This document shows positions 20,974-29,857 of a stretch of 64,000 nt of DNA, in pieces (the stretch's first letter is position 1; every line of letters starts with the position of its first letter). This DNA comes from Limnohabitans sp. T6-20. GTDB lineage: Bacteria; Pseudomonadota; Gammaproteobacteria; Burkholderiales; Burkholderiaceae_C. Location: assembly GCF_003063505.1 (NCBI RefSeq), contig NZ_NERW01000003.1:310001-374000 (forward strand), read 5' to 3'. A program made the position numbers and the translations under genes. Below the pieces are notes generated by a model, which saw nothing but the letters and a program-made list of their open reading frames with translations, was not told where the DNA came from and made no database searches.

Positions 20974-21360
20974 TTACTTGGCAGGTGCCGGTGGCACGCT
21001 GTTGTCAGGCTTGGCTGCAGGAACATTGCCCGGGATTTGCGCTGCCGTGCTGCTGTCCACGGGCGCTGCGGGTGCGGTCACGGCTGCGCCTTCCAGTACG
21101 CTGCCTGTGGGGGCCGCTGGACGGGCGTTGCTGAAATAAGCCAACAACAAAGTGCACACAAAGAACACCGCAGCCAAAACAGCCGTGGTGCGTGACAAGA
21201 AGTTGGCACCACCGGTGGCACCAAACAGGCTGCCCGAACCGCCACTGCCAAAGGCGGCACCCATGTCAGCACCTTTGCCGTGCTGAATCAGGATCAAACC
21301 GATCATGGCCAGGGCCGACAACATCTGCACCACCAAAATCAAAGTCAACACCATGCTCAT
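20974..21360 (-). CDS. secG: Protein translocase subunit SecG
   Basis: A 128-residue inner-membrane partner of SecYE that assists preprotein translocation. Two hydrophobic segments (about 2-24 and 52-72) flank the family loop LIQHGKGADMGAAFGSG and GATGGANFLSRTTA. The C-terminal tail is long and Pro/Ala-rich, as in other Burkholderiales. The ATG at 21360 has GGAGAT about 5 bases upstream; an in-frame ATG four codons earlier is less well placed. Confidence 0.95.
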   Translation of the reverse strand: MSMVLTLILVVQMLSALAMIGLILIQHGKGADMGAAFGSGGSGSLFGATGGANFLSRTTAVLAAVFFVCTLLLAYFSNARPAAPTGSVLEGAAVTAPAAPVDSSTAAQIPGNVPAAKPDNSVPPAPAK

Positions 21361-21399
21361 CTGTATCTCCAAGAATCAATAAAAAAGTTGGCCAAAGAC

Positions 21400-22152
21400 T
21401 CAGCGCGAAGCCGTCTTCAACATGGACAAAAAGTCAGGCGCTTTCAACGCAGCACCACCGATCAGGCCACCATCCACATCGGGCTGGGCCAACAATTCGG
21501 CAGCGTTGGCAGCATTCATGCTGCCACCATACAAAATCGAAACACGATCGGCATGGGCTGTGGCCGCTTGCAACTGGGCCCGTAACACAGCGTGCACCTG
21601 CTGCGCTTGCTCTGGCGATGCCGTCAATCCAGTGCCAATCGCCCAAATAGGCTCATAAGCCACCACGATTTCACTGATGCAATGGCCGTTGGCATGGATC
21701 ACCGCCGCCAATTGGCGCTTGACCACGGCTTCGGTCTGACCGGCTTCGCGCTCGGCCAAACTCTCGCCCACACACACGATGGGGGTGATGCCCGCAGCCA
21801 GTGCCCGTTGCGTTTTAGAGGCCACCAACTCATCCGATTCGGCATGATGTTGGCGCCGCTCTGAATGGCCCACGATGCAGTAACGCACCCCGAACTCATG
21901 CAACATGTCGGCAGACACCTCACCGGTGAAAGCGCCCGACCCGTGCGGAGACACATCTTGTGCCCCAAGGTCGATGGACGAAGCGGTCAGCAAAGCCTGC
22001 AGCTGCGCCAAATAGACGGAAGGCACACACAGCGCAGCTCGGCAATGGACAGCGGGCATGCCCGCCAAAATGTCGGCCACCAAAGACGCATTGGCAGTCA
22101 AACTGCCGTTCATCTTCCAGTTACCCACCATCAATTTGCTGCGCATCGACAT
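21400..22152 (-). CDS. tpiA: Triosephosphate isomerase
   Basis: A 250-residue glycolytic enzyme interconverting DHAP and glyceraldehyde 3-phosphate. The catalytic Lys lies in GNWKMNG near the N-terminus, the His in IVGHSERR and the Glu in [13 protein letters not shown]; the phosphate loop [10 protein letters not shown] is present. The ATG at 22152 overlaps the stop of the upstream quinone oxidoreductase (ATGA); an ATG two codons later (22146) would give the more usual N-terminus. Confidence 0.97.
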   Translation of the reverse strand: MSMRSKLMVGNWKMNGSLTANASLVADILAGMPAVHCRAALCVPSVYLAQLQALLTASSIDLGAQDVSPHGSGAFTGEVSADMLHEFGVRYCIVGHSERRQHHAESDELVASKTQRALAAGITPIVCVGESLAEREAGQTEAVVKRQLAAVIHANGHCISEIVVAYEPIWAIGTGLTASPEQAQQVHAVLRAQLQAATAHADRVSILYGGSMNAANAAELLAQPDVDGGLIGGAALKAPDFLSMLKTASR

Positions 22153-23162
22153 CACCAAGTCACCACAATCTTGCCCACATGCTGGTTCGTTTCCATCAAG
22201 GCATGGGCTTGCGCCGCGCCGGATGGCAAACCACCGGCCGCTTCCACAGAAGCAAACACGCTGTGAATGACCGGCTTGATGCGGCCCGACTCGATCCAGG
22301 GCCAAACGGTTTGACGCAACGACTGGGCAATCGCGGCTTTGAAGGCCACCGGGCGTGGACGCAAAGTTGAACCGGTGATCGTCAAACGACGACGCAGTAC
22401 CATGCCCGCATTGAACTCGCTCTTGATACCGCCTTGCACCGCGATGATGACCAGACGGCCATCTTCGGCCAAGGCCTCGACTTCACGCGCCACATAGTCG
22501 CCCGCGACCATGTCCAAAATCACGTTAACACCCACCCCATCGGTCAGGCGCTTGGCCTCAGCGACGAAATCGGTGGTTTTGTAGTTGATGGCGTGGTCCG
22601 CACCCAAAGCCAGACAAGCCTGGCATTTTTCGTCAGAACCCGCAGTGGCGATCACCTTAGCGCCAGCGGCTTTGGCCATCTGGATGGCGGTGACGCCGAT
22701 GCCGCTGGTGCCGCCTTGGATCAACAAGGTCTCGCCCGCTTGCAAACGCCCGCGGTCAAACACATTGCTCCACACGGTGAAGAAGGTCTCTGGCAGCGAA
22801 GCGGCTTCAGTGTCAGTCAGGCCTTTGGGTACTGGCAAGCACTGGGCCACGGGTGCCACGCACAGGTCAGCATATCCACCACCGGACACCAAAGCGCAGA
22901 CACGGTCTCCCACAGACAAGCCCGCAGCCGCCATGGCTGCCGCATCACCCGAGACGACCACACCAGCCACCTCGAGACCCGGAATGTCAGACGCTCCTGG
23001 TGGCACCGGGTAGTTGCCTGTGCGTTGAAGCACATCGGGGCGGTTGATGCCGCTGGCCGAGACGCGAATGAGCAATTCCCCTGCCCCGGCTACGGGGTCG
23101 GGACGGGAGCCGGGCACCAGCACTGCTGGCGCACCGTAGCTTTGAATTTCAATGACGTTCAT
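22152..23162 (-). CDS. NAD(P)H-quinone oxidoreductase, zinc-independent MDR/PIG3-like
   Basis: 336 residues of the medium-chain dehydrogenase/reductase superfamily, without the structural zinc lobe cysteines. The N-terminal GroES-like domain includes [20 protein letters not shown], typical of TP53I3 (PIG3)-like quinone oxidoreductases. The Rossmann motif is [18 protein letters not shown]. It probably reduces quinones with NADPH. The ATG at 23162 replaces an upstream in-frame start at 23198, since alignable sequence begins at MNVIEI. It is translationally coupled to tpiA by a 4-bp overlap. Confidence 0.9.
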   Translation of the reverse strand: MNVIEIQSYGAPAVLVPGSRPDPVAGAGELLIRVSASGINRPDVLQRTGNYPVPPGASDIPGLEVAGVVVSGDAAAMAAAGLSVGDRVCALVSGGGYADLCVAPVAQCLPVPKGLTDTEAASLPETFFTVWSNVFDRGRLQAGETLLIQGGTSGIGVTAIQMAKAAGAKVIATAGSDEKCQACLALGADHAINYKTTDFVAEAKRLTDGVGVNVILDMVAGDYVAREVEALAEDGRLVIIAVQGGIKSEFNAGMVLRRRLTITGSTLRPRPVAFKAAIAQSLRQTVWPWIESGRIKPVIHSVFASVEAAGGLPSGAAQAHALMETNQHVGKIVVTW

Positions 23163-23214
23163 GGTGAATTTACGCGATATCGGGTGATCACAGACCACCC
23201 GAAACCCGCGTTAT

Positions 23215-25320
23215 TTAGCCCTGAGCAGGACGGTCCAACAAAGCTTTCATCGACAACTTGATGCGGCCTTTTTCGTCGGTTTCCATGACCTTGACTTTGA
23301 CGATCTGACCTTCGCTCAAGTAGTCGGTGACCTTCTCAACGCGCTCGTGGGCGATCTGGCTGATGTGCAGCAGACCGTCTTTGCCAGGCAGCAAATTGAT
23401 CAAAGCACCGAAGTCCAGGATCTTGGTCACTGGGCCTTCATAGACCTTGCCGATTTCAACTTCAGCGGTGATCTGCTCGATGCGCTTCTTGGCGATTTCA
23501 GCTTTGTCACCGTCGGTCGCAGCGATCGTGATCGTGCCGTCTTCGGAGATGTTGATCTGGCAGCCGGTTTCTTCGGTCAGCGCACGGATGGTGGCGCCGC
23601 CCTTGCCGATCACGTCACGGATTTTCTCGGGATTGATCTTCATGGTGAAGAGCTTGGGTGCGAAGTCCGACACTTCGGTGTTGGCTTCGCTCATCGCTTC
23701 TTGCATCTTGCCCAGAATGTGCATGCGGGCTTCTTTGGCCTGGGCCAAAGCGACTTGCATGATTTCTTTGGTGATGCCCTGGATCTTGATGTCCATCTGC
23801 AGTGCAGTGATGCCGTTGGTGGTACCGGCCACTTTGAAGTCCATATCACCCAGGTGGTCTTCGTCACCCAGGATGTCGGTCAACACCGCAAAGCGGTTGT
23901 CTTCCTTGATCAGGCCCATGGCGATACCGGCCACGTGGGCTTTCATCGGCACACCAGCGTCCATCATCGACAAGCAACCGCCGCAGACCGAAGCCATGGA
24001 CGAGGAACCGTTCGATTCGGTGATTTCGGACACCACACGCAGGGTGTAGGGGAACTCTTCTTTGCTTGGCAACACAGCGGCCAAAGCACGCTTGGCCAGA
24101 CGGCCGTGGCCGATTTCGCGGCGCTTGGTCGAGCCCATGCGGCCCACTTCGCCTGTGGCAAAGGGAGGCATGTTGTAGTGGAACATGAAGCGGTCTTCGA
24201 ACTCGCCAGCCAACGCATCAATGCGTTGTGCATCGCGCTCGGTGCCCAGGGTGGTCACGACCAAAGCTTGCGTTTCGCCACGCGTGAACAGGGCCGAGCC
24301 GTGGGTGCGGGGCAGCACGCTGTTGCGGATTTCGATGGGGCGCACAGTGCGTGTGTCGCGGCCGTCGATGCGGGGCTCACCGGCCAAAATCTGGCTGCGC
24401 ACGATGCGCGCTTCGATTTCGAACATCAGGCCGTCGAGCTTGACGCTGTCGAAGGCCACGCCCTCTTCGGCCAAAGCCACTTTGACCGAAGCGTAGGCTT
24501 CACGGCAAGCGTGTGTACGGGCTTGCTTGTTGCGGATTTGGTAAGCAGCGCGCAGTTTTTCTTCTGCGAGTGATGCCAGTTTGGCTTCGAAAGCCACGTC
24601 GCGGGCAGGCGCTTGCCAGTCCCACACGGGCTTGCCGGCTTCGCGCACCAACTCGTGGATTGCGTTGATGGCGATCGCCGATTGCTCGTGACCGTACACC
24701 ACACCACCCAACATGATTTCTTCGGAAAGTTGTTGGGCTTCGGATTCGACCATCAGCACAGCGGCTTCGGTACCGGCGACCACCAGGTCCATCACGCTGT
24801 CTTTGCGCTGGGTCTGGCCGGGGTTGAGCACGTATTCGCCGTTGATGTAACCCACTCGGGCAGCGCCGATGGGGCCGTTGAAAGGGATGCCAGAGATGGA
24901 CAGAGCGGCAGACACGGCGATCATCGCGGCGATGTCGGCGTCGACTTCAGGGTTCAAAGACACGGTGTGGATGACCACGTGCACGTCGTTGTAGAAACCT
25001 TCGGGGAACAGGGGACGGATCGGACGGTCGATCAGACGGCTCGTCAGGGTCTCGTGCTCGCTGGGCTTGGCTTCACGCTTGAAGAAGCTGCCGGGGATCT
25101 TGCCTGCAGCGTAGGTCTTCTCGATGTAATCGACAGTCAGCGGGAAAAAGTCTTGACCGGCTTTGGCGATCTTGGAACCCACGACGGTGGCCAGCACCAC
25201 GGTGCCTTCCATGTCGAGCAGCACGGCGCCGCCGGCTTGGCGAGCGACTTCGCCAGTTTCCATCTTGACCGTGTGCTGGCCCCACTGGAAGGTTTTGGTG
25301 ACTTTGTTAAAAATAGACAT
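23215..25320 (-). CDS. pnp: Polyribonucleotide nucleotidyltransferase (PNPase)
   Basis: A 701-residue 3'-to-5' phosphorolytic exoribonuclease and degradosome component. It has two RNase PH domains (about 1-220 and 310-540) around an all-helical linker, a KH domain ([23 protein letters not shown]) and a C-terminal S1 domain ([22 protein letters not shown]). The start at 25320 is set by the conserved [18 protein letters not shown] N-terminus and AGGAG 8 bases upstream. rpsO lies upstream with a terminator between, as in E. coli, where PNPase autoregulates through the leader RNA. Confidence 0.98.
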   Translation of the reverse strand: MSIFNKVTKTFQWGQHTVKMETGEVARQAGGAVLLDMEGTVVLATVVGSKIAKAGQDFFPLTVDYIEKTYAAGKIPGSFFKREAKPSEHETLTSRLIDRPIRPLFPEGFYNDVHVVIHTVSLNPEVDADIAAMIAVSAALSISGIPFNGPIGAARVGYINGEYVLNPGQTQRKDSVMDLVVAGTEAAVLMVESEAQQLSEEIMLGGVVYGHEQSAIAINAIHELVREAGKPVWDWQAPARDVAFEAKLASLAEEKLRAAYQIRNKQARTHACREAYASVKVALAEEGVAFDSVKLDGLMFEIEARIVRSQILAGEPRIDGRDTRTVRPIEIRNSVLPRTHGSALFTRGETQALVVTTLGTERDAQRIDALAGEFEDRFMFHYNMPPFATGEVGRMGSTKRREIGHGRLAKRALAAVLPSKEEFPYTLRVVSEITESNGSSSMASVCGGCLSMMDAGVPMKAHVAGIAMGLIKEDNRFAVLTDILGDEDHLGDMDFKVAGTTNGITALQMDIKIQGITKEIMQVALAQAKEARMHILGKMQEAMSEANTEVSDFAPKLFTMKINPEKIRDVIGKGGATIRALTEETGCQINISEDGTITIAATDGDKAEIAKKRIEQITAEVEIGKVYEGPVTKILDFGALINLLPGKDGLLHISQIAHERVEKVTDYLSEGQIVKVKVMETDEKGRIKLSMKALLDRPAQG

Positions 25321-25480
25321 GTTCAGAACTCCTGAAAACAAAAGCACATGAGGCTGCACTGTGGGCCCGGAAGTTGACGCTCTGAACTCGATGCCATTCC
25401 ACAAAACCTTGGGTTGAAAGCCTTGTGGAATGACACAGCGCGAGATCGCCCTGACAAATTCCGACTGAAAAAAAGAATAA

Positions 25481-25515
25481 AGCGCCTGAGCTAGTGAACT
25501 AACTCAGGCGCTTTT
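25481..25515 (-). terminator. rpsO terminator / rpsO-pnp intercistronic hairpin
   Basis: A 10-bp stem AGCGCCTGAG / CTCAGGCGCT with an inner 4-bp helix is flanked by T-runs on both strands. On the minus strand it is followed by TTTATTCTTTTTTT. It should stop most rpsO transcripts, with read-through feeding pnp. It is symmetrical, so it could work both ways. Confidence 0.85.
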
Positions 25516-25530
25516 CATCTGGAGAGACGG

Positions 25531-25797
25531 TTATTTACGCAGGCCAAGCTTGGCGATCAGCGCAACGTAACGGTCAGCATCACGGGACTTGAGGTAGTCC
25601 AACAGTTTGCGGCGACGGCTCACCATGCGCAGCAGACCGCGGCGACCGTGATGGTCTTTGGCGTGTGTTTTGAAGTGAGGTGTCAGCTCGTTGATGCGGG
25701 CTGTCAGCAAAGCCACTTGGACTTCTGGGGACCCAGTGTCGTTGGCAGCACGTGCGTTGGCCTTTACGACCTCGGCCTTGATTGAAGATGCAATCAT
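25531..25797 (-). CDS. rpsO: 30S ribosomal protein S15
   Basis: 88 residues, near the usual length of about 89. The S15 core [26 protein letters not shown] and [22 protein letters not shown] binds 16S rRNA helices 20-22 early in 30S assembly. The ATG is preceded by AAGGAAAT. The rpsO-pnp pairing supports the call. Confidence 0.98.
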   Translation of the reverse strand: MIASSIKAEVVKANARAANDTGSPEVQVALLTARINELTPHFKTHAKDHHGRRGLLRMVSRRRKLLDYLKSRDADRYVALIAKLGLRK

Positions 25798-25988
25798 GGT
25801 ATTTCCTTGTTTTCGCCGAATTCTTGAGGAATATCAGCGGGTTAATGACTTGCGCCAACGGCCGGAAAAGCCATTGGCGTGCGCTTTGCAAATCGCAAAA
25901 CATGCGGATTATAGCCCGAAACATGGCCCATTCATGGTGATCTCTGAGTGGATGAACCCATGTGAATGGCGTTTCCAGCCTGAAAAAC

Positions 25989-26027
25989 GGGATCTGACCC
26001 CAATTGATTTAATTGGGGTCAGATCCC
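25989..26027 (-). terminator. Perfect 17-bp hairpin after the aminotransferase gene
   Basis: The arms GGGATCTGACCCCAATT and AATTGGGGTCAGATCCC pair without mismatch around a 5-nt loop. On the minus strand it starts 2 bp after the aminotransferase stop and is followed by GTTTTTC, so it can serve as a rho-independent terminator. The arm sequence (AATTGGGGTCAGATCCC) looks like a recurrent intergenic repeat type rather than a one-off terminator. Confidence 0.7.
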
Positions 26028-26029
26028 AA

Positions 26030-27214
26030 TTAATTCTTGACCAACCAAGCTTTGAGGCGTTCCACACCTTCGGTCAATCTGGACAGATCTTTGGACGCAA
26101 AGCACCAGCGCAGCCAGCCCGCGGCTTCGGGGGCAAATGCTTCACCCGGGGCGAGTCCCAGACCGGCTTCGGCCACCAGACGTTTGGCCGTGGCCACAGC
26201 GTCAGGATGCCCTTCGAGTTTGAAAAACGCGTACATGCCACCCTTGGCTGGGGCCAGCTGCACGCCGGGCACGGCCTGCAACAAGGGGACCAGGGTATCG
26301 CGGCAGGCTTTGAGGTGGGCCACCACGCGGGGCGTGATGTCGGCGGTGTTTTGCAAGGCCACCAGACCCGCCTTTTGGGTGAACACCGAGGCACACGAGG
26401 TGTTGAACTCGATCAGCTTGCCCATGTGCGGCGTCATGGCGGCGGGCATGACCAACCAGCCCAGACGCCAGCCGGTCATTAAAAAGCTCTTGGAAAAGCT
26501 GTGCACCACGACCAGGCGATCATCGGGCTCTGCCACGTCCAAGAACGATGGCGCGCAACCGTTGGCGGTGTCGATTTCGTAATAAAGCCGCTCATAGACC
26601 TCGTCGGCCAGCACCCAGGTGCCTGTTTGGCGGCAATGCGCCAGAATTTCGGCCTGCTCGGCACGGCTGAGCGTCCAGCCGGTCGGGTTGTTGGGCGAAT
26701 TGACGATCAGCATGCGCGTGGCGGGCGTGATGGCGGCTTTGAGCGCCGCCATATCGAGTTGCCACTGGCCATCCACCGGGCGCAGCGACAGGCACTGCAA
26801 ATTCGCGCCCATCACCAAGGCCTGCGCCGTCAGGTTGGGCCACACGGGTGTCACCGCGACCACCTCATCACCTGCATCGATCAAGGCTTGAGCGGCCAGC
26901 ATCAGCGCATTCACGCCGCCCGAAGTGATGGCCAGCCGGTCAACCCCAATGGGACCGTGCAAGGCCGACATGTAATCGGAAACGGCCTCGCGCAACTCAG
27001 GCAGGCCCAGATTGTGCGAATAAAAGGTCTCGCCCTTTTGCATGGAATCGATGGCGGCCTGACGCACGATGTCGGGCGTCACCTCGTCTGACTCGCCAAA
27101 CCAGAAAGCCAGCACATCGGGACGGCCCATGCCCGCGTTGGCGACTTCGCGGATGCGGGACTCTTCCAGATCCATGACGGCCTGGCGCATGAAAGGAGCG
27201 GTGTTTTTGTTCAT
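26030..27214 (-). CDS. PLP-dependent aminotransferase, class I/II
   Basis: 394 residues with fold type I features. The PLP lysine is in VVHSFSKSFLMTGWRLGW (about residue 240), NSPNNPTG is the cofactor-binding Asn block, and the substrate carboxylate Arg is in the C-terminal WLRWCF region. It resembles aspartate/aromatic aminotransferases of the AspC-like I-gamma group; the substrate is not determinable. The ATG at 27214 (MNKNTAPF) is used. The frame extends upstream to 27592, but that part overlaps the plus-strand small gene and has no family similarity. Confidence 0.88.
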   Translation of the reverse strand: MNKNTAPFMRQAVMDLEESRIREVANAGMGRPDVLAFWFGESDEVTPDIVRQAAIDSMQKGETFYSHNLGLPELREAVSDYMSALHGPIGVDRLAITSGGVNALMLAAQALIDAGDEVVAVTPVWPNLTAQALVMGANLQCLSLRPVDGQWQLDMAALKAAITPATRMLIVNSPNNPTGWTLSRAEQAEILAHCRQTGTWVLADEVYERLYYEIDTANGCAPSFLDVAEPDDRLVVVHSFSKSFLMTGWRLGWLVMPAAMTPHMGKLIEFNTSCASVFTQKAGLVALQNTADITPRVVAHLKACRDTLVPLLQAVPGVQLAPAKGGMYAFFKLEGHPDAVATAKRLVAEAGLGLAPGEAFAPEAAGWLRWCFASKDLSRLTEGVERLKAWLVKN

Positions 27215-27350
27215 GCCGCCATCGTAATGGCTGACGCGCAGCGGACGAGTCGCCTCTTGCACAGGGGTTTGCACCGCACTTGAATCAGCGCTTGCAGATG
27301 TGCCGGTCTTGCCTATGATGAACAGCACAACAAAAGACAGGGAGACCGCC

Positions 27351-27623
27351 ATGACCACTCGGCATTTATCGTCAACGTTCGTCAGCGTGGCTTTGGGACT
27401 TGGCTTGCTGGCGGCACCGCCTGCCAACTGGGCTACAGACAACTTCACAGCCGTCACCGGGGCAGACAAGCCGGCCAAGGCCAAAAAGCCCAAACAAGCC
27501 AAAGCACCCAAGCCGCCCGTCAGCCCCAACACGGGCGAAAACAAAGCCGAGCGCGACAAACGGCTGTTGCGCGAATGTCGGGGCAAAACCAATGCGGGAG
27601 CTTGCGAGGGCTACGCCAGCTAA
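27351..27623 (+). CDS. Small secreted lysine/proline-rich protein, hypothetical
   Basis: 90 residues from the ATG at 27351, which has GGGAG 6 bases upstream. Residues 1-25 look like a signal peptide (basic start, hydrophobic core LGLGLLAAPP, Ala cleavage region). The mature part has a Lys/Pro/Ala-rich segment (about 38-58) and ends in a conserved-looking block ENKAERDKRLLRECRGKTNAGACEGY with two cysteines, which may form a disulfide. I recognise no function; similar short periplasmic proteins occur in Comamonadaceae. It diverges from the aminotransferase and converges with recD. Confidence 0.65.
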   Translation: MTTRHLSSTFVSVALGLGLLAAPPANWATDNFTAVTGADKPAKAKKPKQAKAPKPPVSPNTGENKAERDKRLLRECRGKTNAGACEGYAS

Positions 27624-27663
27624 TCGACTTCGGGGACAGATTTTCAGCTCTGTCTCAGGCTGG

Positions 27664-29775
27664 CTAAACCCACCATTGCGCCAAGCCACTGGCGCGCACG
27701 CTGGGTCGGTCAATGGCCGCTTCGAGCAAACCCGCTTCGGCTTCGATCAGGGTGAACTGCTGGCGTGCGCGGGTGATGCCCGTGTAAACCAGCTCGCGGC
27801 TGAGCACTTCGGCGCCGCCAGGCGGTAGCACCAGAGCGGTGTGCTCGAACTCCGAGCCTTGGCTCTTGTGCACCGTCATCACAAACGCGGTCTCGACCTG
27901 CGCCAGGCGCATGACACTCACCGAGCGCAAGGCATCGCCGTCGAGAAACCAGGCCTTGAGCTTGCCCTCTAGGTTGGGCAGCACCACGCCCACGTCGCCG
28001 TTGAACACGCCCAGCTGCGCGTCGTTGCGGGTGACCATGATGGGCCGCCCGGCAAACCAGTCGCCTTGGGGTTTGAGCAGACCTTGATCGGCCAGCGCCT
28101 TCTGCACAGCGGCATTGAGCCCCTGGGTGCCCCAGTCGCCTTGGTGCACGGCGCACAGAATGCGAAAACGCTCGAAAGCCTTGAGCACGCTGCGCACCCA
28201 GCTGGTGTGTGCCTCTGCGCCCAGCCCTGCCGGGCCGGCTTGCAAGAGGCGCAGGTAGTCGGCATACGACGGTTTGCCCGATGTGACCAGTGCCAGAGCG
28301 CAGATGGCCTGAGGACTGCCAGGTTGGAGCGCGAGCAGAGCACGGCTTGGGTGGCCGTCAGCGGCTTCGACATTCATTCGCGAGCTGGGGCTCGCTCCCA
28401 CAGTTTTCTCGGACAGCACAGCACGGGCGGCAGCCGCGTCGCCCCGGTTCACGGCCAAGGCCAATTGGCCGATGGCACCTTTGAAGCGGCGGCTTTGGCG
28501 CAGCATCACGGTTTGCTGTGCCAGCACGGGGGCCGGATCGGACACCACAAAGTCGGCAGCCAGCGCCTGTCCGGCCGCGGCCTGCACAAACTGCGCAGTG
28601 GCGTTGCTGTAGCGGCCTGCCGCAGCGTCGCGGCACAGGTCGCCCAGCACAGCGCCCGCCTCGACCGAGGCGAGCTGGTCTTTGTCGCCCAGCAACACCA
28701 GCCGCGCTGTGGGTGGCAAAGCTTGCAACAAGGCATCCATCATTTCGAGGTGCACCATCGAGGCTTCGTCGACGATCAGCACATCCACATCGAGCGGGTT
28801 GGCCGCGTGGTGGCGGAACTGGCGTGTGTCGGGCCGGGCGCCCAGCAGCGAGTGCAGCGTGCGCGCAGGGCCCATGCGGGCGATCAGCGCGCTCAAGTCG
28901 AGCCCGGCATCGGCAGGCACAGGTAGGCGGGTCAGGGCGTCGTCGATCGACTGCTTGAGCCGCGCCGCCGCCTTGCCCGTGGGCGCGGCCAGCGCCACGC
29001 GCAGCGGGCTGCCGCCTTCGTGCAGCGCCAGCAGCAGCGCCAGAAAACGGGCTGCGGTGTAGGTTTTGCCCGTGCCGGGTCCACCCGTGATGACCGACAG
29101 CCGCGCGCGCAGCGCCACAGCGCAGGCCACCTTTTGCCAATCGGTGGCGGTGGGTTCTTCGGGGTTGGGCGCAAAGAAACGGTCCAGCCATTCGTGTGCG
29201 GCGGCCTCGGGCACGGCCAGGGGCTCGCCCGCACGCTGCAGCAGGCTCTGGCCCACGCGCTGCTCGTAGCCCGCATAGCGGCGCAGGTACAAAAGCGGCG
29301 CATGGGTCGGGCCGCCCAGCACCAGCGGCTGCCCCTGGTCGGGGGCATGGGCATCGCGCAGACAAGCGCCAGACAACTCGCCTTGCAAAGCGGTTTGCCA
29401 ATCGGCCAGCGTCGCGGGCAGGTTCGCCCACAAGGCCTTGAGACCCTGAGCGCCCTCCACCGCTACCGCGGGCCAGCCCAGCAAGGCCACGGGCGGCTGG
29501 CAGAGGTCGGCCAACGGCAAACAGGTGTGGCCACGCCCCTCCATTTGGGCGAGCATGGCTGCGGCCACCAACAGCGCAGGGCTGGCTGAGGCATCGAGCC
29601 GCAGCAGCTGCGCTGCCAGTGCGCTGTCGATGTGGCGCAGCAAGCCTTGCCCGGTCCACAGGTTCAGCCACTGCAGGGTTTGCGCAGCGTTCAGGCCTTG
29701 AGCGGGCAAGTCCTTGAGCCAGTCCGTTTGCGCAGCAGGCACGGCCGTCGTGCGTGAGGTCTTGCGGATATTCAT
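27664..29775 (-). CDS. recD: Exodeoxyribonuclease V subunit RecD (fast 5'-3' helicase)
   Basis: 703 residues. Walker A GGPGTGKTYTA lies at about 231-241, Walker B is VDVLIVDEASMV, and the C-terminal helicase motifs AFVMTVHKSQGSEF and VYTGITRARQQ mark superfamily 1B RecD. In RecBCD it tracks the 5' strand during double-strand break repair. The ATG at 29775 is chosen over an upstream in-frame start at 29838 that lies in intergenic repeat-like DNA. Residues about 458-467 (VGASPSSRM) are encoded by a palindromic repeat unit inserted in frame. It is last in the recC-recB-recD order. Confidence 0.95.
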   Translation of the reverse strand: MNIRKTSRTTAVPAAQTDWLKDLPAQGLNAAQTLQWLNLWTGQGLLRHIDSALAAQLLRLDASASPALLVAAAMLAQMEGRGHTCLPLADLCQPPVALLGWPAVAVEGAQGLKALWANLPATLADWQTALQGELSGACLRDAHAPDQGQPLVLGGPTHAPLLYLRRYAGYEQRVGQSLLQRAGEPLAVPEAAAHEWLDRFFAPNPEEPTATDWQKVACAVALRARLSVITGGPGTGKTYTAARFLALLLALHEGGSPLRVALAAPTGKAAARLKQSIDDALTRLPVPADAGLDLSALIARMGPARTLHSLLGARPDTRQFRHHAANPLDVDVLIVDEASMVHLEMMDALLQALPPTARLVLLGDKDQLASVEAGAVLGDLCRDAAAGRYSNATAQFVQAAAGQALAADFVVSDPAPVLAQQTVMLRQSRRFKGAIGQLALAVNRGDAAAARAVLSEKTVGASPSSRMNVEAADGHPSRALLALQPGSPQAICALALVTSGKPSYADYLRLLQAGPAGLGAEAHTSWVRSVLKAFERFRILCAVHQGDWGTQGLNAAVQKALADQGLLKPQGDWFAGRPIMVTRNDAQLGVFNGDVGVVLPNLEGKLKAWFLDGDALRSVSVMRLAQVETAFVMTVHKSQGSEFEHTALVLPPGGAEVLSRELVYTGITRARQQFTLIEAEAGLLEAAIDRPSVRASGLAQWWV
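28375..28402 (-). repeat. REP-like palindromic unit inside recD
   Basis: On the minus strand: GTGGGA-GCGAGC-ccca-GCTCGC-GAATG. It is a single unit, in frame, read as VGASPSSRM in RecD, between helicase motifs. It is the same family as the recC and cobA copies. Confidence 0.85.
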
Positions 29776-29783
29776 GACTTGCC

Positions 29784-29846
29784 CTCCGCCGGGCCGCCCC
29801 AAGGAGGGCAAAGCCCTCTCGGGGGGCAGTGAGTACACGCAGTGAC
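29784..29846. repeat. Comamonadaceae-type intergenic hairpin between recB and recD
   Basis: The sequence GGGCCGCCCCAAGGAGGGCAAAGCCCTC followed by GGGGGGCAG can fold through GAGGGC/GCCCTC and CCGCCCC/GGGGGGC-type pairing. The following AGTGAGTACACGCAGTGACGAACGTGGGGG is the kind of tail seen in such intergenic repeats of this family. It separates recB (stop 29858) from recD. Confidence 0.55.
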
Positions 29847-29857
29847 GAACGTGGGGG

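Noticed and set aside
27629-27655. GACAGA...TCTGTC hairpin between the small secreted gene and recD
   Set aside because: Short stem with a large loop and no T-run; too weak to call a terminator.
29776-29838. 21-residue N-terminal extension of RecD
   Set aside because: It is encoded by the intergenic hairpin repeat and no RecD similarity precedes MNIRKTS.
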